DNA of 20,451 nucleotides. Source: Bacteroidia bacterium. Lineage in GTDB: Bacteria > Bacteroidota > Bacteroidia > UKL13-3. Numbering within the stretch: the first letter of the stretch is position 1; every line of letters begins with the position of its first letter. The notes under the pieces were generated by a model. The model was not told the DNA's origin, did no database searches, and saw only the letters and a list, made by a program, of their open reading frames with translations. The position numbers and the translations under genes are program-made. The stretch covers positions 1 through 20,451 of the forward strand of contig JACFNJ010000019.1 in assembly GCA_019454865.1 (NCBI GenBank), written 5' to 3'. Shown piece by piece: positions 16,560 to 20,451 of the stretch.

Positions 16560-17057
16560 ATGTCGCATTATCACTCCGTTTTAAATAAAATCTTTTCTTC
16601 ATTTGCTGATTTAAAATTAGTAACCGACCAATGGAAAGAACAAGGTTTAAAAATTGTTTTTACCAACGGGTGTTTTGATATATTACATCGTGGACACGTG
16701 GATTATCTTGCTAAAGCTGCCGATTGTGGAAACAAGCTTGTCGTGGGATTAAATACGGATTCGTCTGTAAGAAAATTAAAAGGAAACAATAGGCCAATAC
16801 AAGACGAATACTCGCGATTACAGATACTGGCATCATTACAATTTGTAGATGCGGTAGTGTTGTTTGATGAAGATACACCGTATTCGCTTATAAAAGAAAT
16901 TATACCCGATGTATTGGTTAAAGGTAGCGACTATAAGCCTGAAAACATTGTAGGCTATGATGTAGTAACAACTAATGGTGGTAGTGTGCTCACCTTGGAT
17001 TTTATTGAAGGGTACAGCACATCGGCAATTGAAAAAAAAATAAAATCAAGTAACTAA
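16560..17057 (+). CDS. rfaE2: D-glycero-beta-D-manno-heptose 1-phosphate adenylyltransferase
   Basis: This 165-residue protein is the stand-alone nucleotidyltransferase half of HldE, often named RfaE2. It makes ADP-heptose from heptose 1-phosphate and ATP for the LPS inner core. The cytidylyltransferase-fold motifs are present: FTNGCFDILHRGH (34-46, containing the HxGH site H43/H46), VVGLNTDSSVRKLKG (61-75), VKGSDY (120-125) and a C-terminal EGYSTSAIEKKI (150-161) matching the ISTT-type loop. The kinase half is not in the window. It is a single-gene plus-strand unit ending at a clear terminator. Confidence 0.95.
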   Translation: MSHYHSVLNKIFSSFADLKLVTDQWKEQGLKIVFTNGCFDILHRGHVDYLAKAADCGNKLVVGLNTDSSVRKLKGNNRPIQDEYSRLQILASLQFVDAVVLFDEDTPYSLIKEIIPDVLVKGSDYKPENIVGYDVVTTNGGSVLTLDFIEGYSTSAIEKKIKSSN

Positions 17058-17200
17058 TATTTAGCAGAAATTAGTTAAATAAAACCTTTATTAGAAGCTG
17101 ATTAGCTTTTTCCAATTATGATATATTTTTTGTGCTAAAAATTCACCTGTTAATCAAATACATGTAGAAATAGGCTAACAGTAGCGAACAAATAAAGTCA

Positions 17201-17231
17201 AAAAAAAGAGGTCATAAGACCTCTCTTTTTT
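17201..17231. terminator. Bidirectional intrinsic terminator
   Basis: A perfect six-base stem GAGGTC (17208-17213) and GACCTC (17218-17223) encloses the four-base loop ATAA. A run of A precedes it and a run of T follows it, so it can work as a Rho-independent terminator in both directions. It lies between the convergent rfaE2 and fasciclin genes, about 145 bases after the rfaE2 stop and 20 bases after the fasciclin-gene stop. Confidence 0.88.
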
Positions 17232-17250
17232 AATCAAGAAAAACAAAAAA

Positions 17251-17802
17251 CTACTGAGGTAATAATACCTCGTCTATAACGTGAATAATCCCGTTCGATG
17301 TTTTGATAGTAGCCAAAATAGGCTTACCATTTACTAAAGTTTTGTCTCCATCTTTAGAGATTTTTACTTTTCCGCCATACACCATGTCATACTCTGCACC
17401 GTCTTGCAGCAACACACCATCCAACACACCAACATAAGTATGATAACCTAAAATGTTTTCAAGGTCAGATTTTTTTTCAGGTTTCAACAATTCTTCCACT
17501 GTTCCCGCAGGCAATTTTTCAAAAGCTGCATTGGTAGGAGCAAAAACGGTAAATGGTCCTGCATTACTTAATGCATCAACCAAGCCTGCTGCTTGAACAG
17601 CTTTTACTAAGGTGGTGTGATCTGCACTTCCAACAGCTGTTTGTACAATGTTAGGGTCGGATGTATCATCTTTTACTCCGGATTGTCCTACTACTGCTTC
17701 GGTTGCTTGGCTTTCTGTGGCAGTTGCCTGTTTTTCTGCGCTTCCGCAAGCTGCACTTAGCACGATACATGCTGAAGTGAATAGATAAATTACTTTTTTC
17801 AT
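17251..17802 (-). CDS. Secreted fasciclin-domain protein
   Basis: This 183-residue exported protein has an N-terminal signal peptide (1-18) ending in LSAAC. C19 could be lipidated, although serine rather than leucine at -3 makes the lipobox imperfect. A Thr/Ala/Glu-rich spacer (about 20-48) leads to one fasciclin domain at about 50-182. Its H1 motif is FTVFAPTNAAF (84-94), its central motif GYHTYVG (119-125) and its H2 motif IIHVIDEVLLP (172-182). Such domains mediate adhesion or surface binding. The reading frame can be extended to a TTG at 17826, but the ATG at 17800-17802 gives a normal signal peptide directly. It follows the TonB receptor gene by 91 bases, enough for its own promoter, and stops at the hairpin terminator. 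Confidence 0.92.
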   Translation of the reverse strand: MKKVIYLFTSACIVLSAACGSAEKQATATESQATEAVVGQSGVKDDTSDPNIVQTAVGSADHTTLVKAVQAAGLVDALSNAGPFTVFAPTNAAFEKLPAGTVEELLKPEKKSDLENILGYHTYVGVLDGVLLQDGAEYDMVYGGKVKISKDGDKTLVNGKPILATIKTSNGIIHVIDEVLLPQ

Positions 17803-17893
17803 AATTATTTTATTAGCTACGAACAAAGGTCTATATTAACAAACGTGTATTTTATGCTTCAAATCATACATTTCAAGTGATTTTTTACCTCAA

Positions 17894-19900
17894 TTAGGGA
17901 ATTATAACATTTACTCCTAATACAAAGTTTCTTCCGGCTTGTGGTATGTTGTTCCAATCTAAATGTTCGCGGTAGTATGTGTCAAGCATGTTTTCGATTG
18001 AGGAATGCGCTTGGATTAAAGAATTTTTCAAAGTAAATGTATATGATAATCGCAGTGCAAAAGTTTGCCAGCCTTGGGTAGATACCTCTCCAAAATCCGG
18101 ATTAATTCGATTTTGTGCTGCAGCTAATTGGTGGTCAAATTGTATTTGAATTTTGTCTGTTGCATAGCGTATGGAGTTAATTATTTTTAATGGTGGCACC
18201 TGTTGCATAGGCAATTTGTTGCTTAAAGTGGCATAAGTATATCGTAAGTTTCCTTGATAGCTTAACAAATCACTAAAACGAACTTTACCACTTGCTTCTA
18301 CACCCAACAGATTTGCAAAAGCAATGTTATCATAAGTTTTTACGCCTCGTCCTCCTATTGTCATGGATGAATAAGAGGGTAATATAAACCCATAGATATA
18401 TTGTGTTATGTGGTGATAAAATAGATTAAGAGTGTACTCTGCTTTTTTTCTTTTGTTAATTATTTTCCATTCTGCTTGCCAGGCTTCTTCTGGTTTCAAG
18501 TTGTAATTGCCTAAGTAATCATACGCATCAGCCCGATTAAACAGATAAAAGCCTATTCGTTCATTGCTTGTTGGTAATCGGTTTCCATATGCAAATGTTA
18601 TATTTTGAGTTACCTTTTTACCCAATATTCTCCATTGTAAACTTGCATTGGGCAATACGTTTTGTTTTTTTTGATTTAAGTCAAATCCAAATCCTGTCCA
18701 TTGTAGTATGCCTACAGAATCAATTACATTTTGTGAGAAATAATCAATACGTGTGTTTGCAGAAACCTGAAACTTAGAAGAGAGCTTTTTTTCAATACTT
18801 AAAGCTGTACCGATATTTTTTAAATGGTTTCCGGGAAGTGTTTGCATAAACATTTCTTTTTGTCCTGTAGGATACATAATCATATCTGCACGTGTATATG
18901 CATCATGTCCATCAATTCGCAGTTCAAGTTTTGAGTGCTTGGTATATCGTTCTAATCTTGTAAAAAATCCCATAGTTTCACTCCATCCTGGCATGTCCAT
19001 GTGAATAATCGTTTCTGCACGTTTGGTGTCGTCCATTTGGTGTGAAACCTTGTTGTAATATATTTTACTTTCAAATACACCTCTGAAGTGTTTTTTACGA
19101 TGAGTTAGTGATGTAATAAAAGCGCGCGCCAATGAAACATCCATAGGTAATGCCGGATAGCCAATGTTCATTCCCTGATCAATTATTGCATCAGCAATTA
19201 CATTGTTCTTTTGATTCAACTGATAGTTTAATCCAACATGTGTATTAAATTTTTCGTACTGGCTATGGTTTACTATTTTGTTTCCACCTGCCATATAGTT
19301 GGCCGATTTGCGATAAGCACCACTAGCTCGAGCTGCCCATTTCTTGCCACTTACATTAACTAAGTAGCCATTATTAGTTGCTTTATTTACTGTACTGTAT
19401 TGGCTATATAACTGTGATGAAAATTTATTATGACAATTAATTATTGGCTCGCCAAGTTCAAAATTTATAGTTCCTCCAATAGTACTTCCAAGCATATTCA
19501 TTCCGGCACCATGTTGTAGGCTAAGTTTTGATAAGTTTCCAGGTTCTATATAGGATGATACCGGATCCATTTTGTCTGTACAGGCGCCATACATTTTCAT
19601 GCCATTTATCATGGTAATAATTTGTCCGCCTTGGTAAGTGCGCAATATGGGTTCCATGCCAAATGCTCCGCGCTTAATCAGGTTTACTCCTTCTATCCTT
19701 GAAAGAATGTCTTCGGTGCCGGCAACTTTGCTGTTTTTATAAAAATTAAAAGCTTGGTTGCTTTTGTTATTTGTTGAACCATGTATTTCTACCTCTTGCA
19801 ACGTTTTAGTAGTAATAACAGTATCTTGAGTAATTTTTTGAGCAAATAATTTACCTATGCACAATATAAAAACAACAAAACATGTAATTTCTTTTTTCAT
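17894..19900 (-). CDS. TonB-dependent receptor, OprC/NosA-like (probable copper)
   Basis: This 668-residue outer-membrane receptor has a signal peptide (1-20, cut before QKITQD), a plug domain (about 30-152, with TEDILSRIEGVNLI and the GSTIGGTINFE block) and a long barrel to the C-terminus. Two motifs point to copper. C107 and M111 form CxxxM within the plug motif MYGACTDKMDPVSSYIEP, and H287 and M289 form HxM in VSHQMDD at the barrel. OprC of Pseudomonas is known to bind copper through CxxxM and HxM, and NosA receptors share this region. No N-terminal carboxypeptidase-like domain and no SusD partner are present, arguing against glycan uptake. The final residues VNVIIP lack the usual terminal aromatic. 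It follows a YtkA-like gene by 41 bases, across a hairpin. Confidence 0.88.
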   Translation of the reverse strand: MKKEITCFVVFILCIGKLFAQKITQDTVITTKTLQEVEIHGSTNNKSNQAFNFYKNSKVAGTEDILSRIEGVNLIKRGAFGMEPILRTYQGGQIITMINGMKMYGACTDKMDPVSSYIEPGNLSKLSLQHGAGMNMLGSTIGGTINFELGEPIINCHNKFSSQLYSQYSTVNKATNNGYLVNVSGKKWAARASGAYRKSANYMAGGNKIVNHSQYEKFNTHVGLNYQLNQKNNVIADAIIDQGMNIGYPALPMDVSLARAFITSLTHRKKHFRGVFESKIYYNKVSHQMDDTKRAETIIHMDMPGWSETMGFFTRLERYTKHSKLELRIDGHDAYTRADMIMYPTGQKEMFMQTLPGNHLKNIGTALSIEKKLSSKFQVSANTRIDYFSQNVIDSVGILQWTGFGFDLNQKKQNVLPNASLQWRILGKKVTQNITFAYGNRLPTSNERIGFYLFNRADAYDYLGNYNLKPEEAWQAEWKIINKRKKAEYTLNLFYHHITQYIYGFILPSYSSMTIGGRGVKTYDNIAFANLLGVEASGKVRFSDLLSYQGNLRYTYATLSNKLPMQQVPPLKIINSIRYATDKIQIQFDHQLAAAQNRINPDFGEVSTQGWQTFALRLSYTFTLKNSLIQAHSSIENMLDTYYREHLDWNNIPQAGRNFVLGVNVIIP

Positions 19901-19911
19901 AAGTAAACAAA

Positions 19912-19933
19912 CCGCCCTCTTACTTGAGGGCGG
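19912..19933 (-). terminator. GC-rich intercistronic hairpin (attenuator or terminator candidate)
   Basis: CCGCCCTC (19912-19919) and GAGGGCGG (19926-19933) form a perfect eight-base stem with a six-base loop, strikingly GC-rich for this AT-rich window. It starts 8 bases after the YtkA-like stop codon. On the minus strand it is followed by TTTGTTTACTT and then the receptor ATG. The T-run is interrupted, so it may be a partial terminator, an mRNA-processing site or a 3' stabiliser for the upstream cistron. Confidence 0.6.
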
Positions 19934-19941
19934 AAATTAGT

Positions 19942-20451
19942 TTAAAACTCAATGTCAAAATATTCGTTGTTATTAACTACAGTACCATCTTTTTTAATTG
20001 TTAGGTACACTCTCCATAGTCCACTCATAGTAAAGTTAACTTTCCCTTTATAGTGCCCGTTACTAATATGTATTGGATTTTCATTTCTTGGCGAGCCATG
20101 TCCCATAGAAGGCATTTGTGGGTTAATTTCAATTGTATAGTTTTCTGCGGGTGGAAATAACATTGCAGATTGTCTTTTATGCACTGTTATTTCTATATCA
20201 TTCATTCCAAGTTTTGGATTAGATGGCGATAGTAGCGCAATCAATATTTTTGAACTATCCGCACCACTTAGTTGAATGCTTTTTACTAATGGTAAAGTTG
20301 GTGCAGTAACCTGAAACTTAAATGAGCCATTGCCGATAATTCCTGCTGATGCTTTTTCAAAATAAATATTTAAATCCCACTCTCCAGGCATACTAAACAC
20401 TACTTGTGAATGCCAAAACTTATCTGCGGATGCATTTTCTGTTGTGTTTTC
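19942..20451 (-). CDS. YtkA/FixH-like protein with repeated domain (cut by window edge)
   Basis: The reverse strand is open from the right edge to the TAA at 19942-19944, giving the last 169 residues of a longer protein. No in-frame stop occurs at the edge, so an internal GTG at 20400 should not be taken as the start. The visible part holds the end of one immunoglobulin-like YtkA/FixH-type domain (HSQVVFSMPGEWDLNIYFE) and then a complete second one, with PQMPSMGHGSP (about residues 112-122) and the closing strand KVNFTMSGLWRVYLTI. The two ends are alike (VVFSMPGEWDLNIYF and VNFTMSGLWRVYLTI), so the protein carries a tandem duplication. Met/His-rich YtkA-like domains are often linked to copper handling, which fits the receptor gene downstream. 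Confidence 0.72.
   Translation of the reverse strand, partial: ENTTENASADKFWHSQVVFSMPGEWDLNIYFEKASAGIIGNGSFKFQVTAPTLPLVKSIQLSGADSSKILIALLSPSNPKLGMNDIEITVHKRQSAMLFPPAENYTIEINPQMPSMGHGSPRNENPIHISNGHYKGKVNFTMSGLWRVYLTIKKDGTVVNNNEYFDIEF

Noticed and set aside
17894..19900. A SusC-type glycan receptor
   Set aside because: There is no SusD partner gene and no N-terminal carboxypeptidase-like extension, and the length of 668 residues is short for SusC.
1..20451. Mobile element, CRISPR array, tRNA or rRNA
   Set aside because: I saw no transposase, integrase, regularly spaced direct repeats, or structural RNA signature. Almost all of the sequence is explained by ordinary-looking genes.

Overview
The window comes from a low-GC Gram-negative bacterium, almost certainly a member of the Bacteroidota. 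The evidence is the gene content: a DUF4293-type membrane protein, a heptose adenylyltransferase (RfaE2) for LPS, an outer-membrane TonB receptor and a YaiO-like barrel. AT-rich leaders without clear Shine-Dalgarno boxes and a match to the Bacteroidota TAnnTTTG -7 promoter element agree with this. I see no rRNA, tRNA, CRISPR array, insertion sequence or phage gene. Coding density is high and no gene-free stretch exceeds about 240 bases.

Layout. (1) 1-2478, minus strand: thiolase, then truA (3 bases between them), then the N-terminal third of an ABC exporter that runs off the left edge. (2) 2579-5100, plus strand: a tight housekeeping operon of DUF4293 protein, thiL, ruvX/yqgF and def, divergent from the thiolase. 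(3) 5227-13568, minus strand: seven genes with gaps of 23 bases or less. In transcription order they are an HI0933/BaiN-type flavoprotein, an LtaS-like sulfatase-fold membrane enzyme with a C-terminal TPR domain, a TPR plus YaiO-like outer-membrane barrel, an HPt protein, a single-domain response regulator, a membrane-anchored HEAT-repeat protein and a PgaC-like family 2 glycosyltransferase. (4) 13688-16443, minus strand: a geranylgeranyl-reductase-like flavoprotein, a 56-residue two-helix membrane protein and a CorC/HlyC-type CNNM-CBS protein. (5) 16560-17057, plus strand: rfaE2, facing the next block across a bidirectional terminator. (6) 17251-20451, minus strand: a YtkA/FixH-like protein cut by the right edge, a TonB receptor with an OprC/NosA-type copper signature, and a fasciclin-domain protein.

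The most interesting part is region 3. A processive glycosyltransferase, a TPR-barrel that could act as an export pore, a periplasm-facing phosphoglycerol-transferase-like enzyme and a complete HPt/receiver pair without a histidine kinase are packed as one transcription unit. I read this as a synthase-dependent exopolysaccharide system whose polymer may be decorated by the LtaS-like enzyme and whose output may be controlled by phosphorelay. That is inference from domains and gene order. The second interesting part is region 6: the receptor carries both CxxxM and HxM motifs, known as the copper site of Pseudomonas OprC, beside a tandem YtkA-like protein, which points to copper uptake or handling. 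A strong GC-rich hairpin lies between those two genes.
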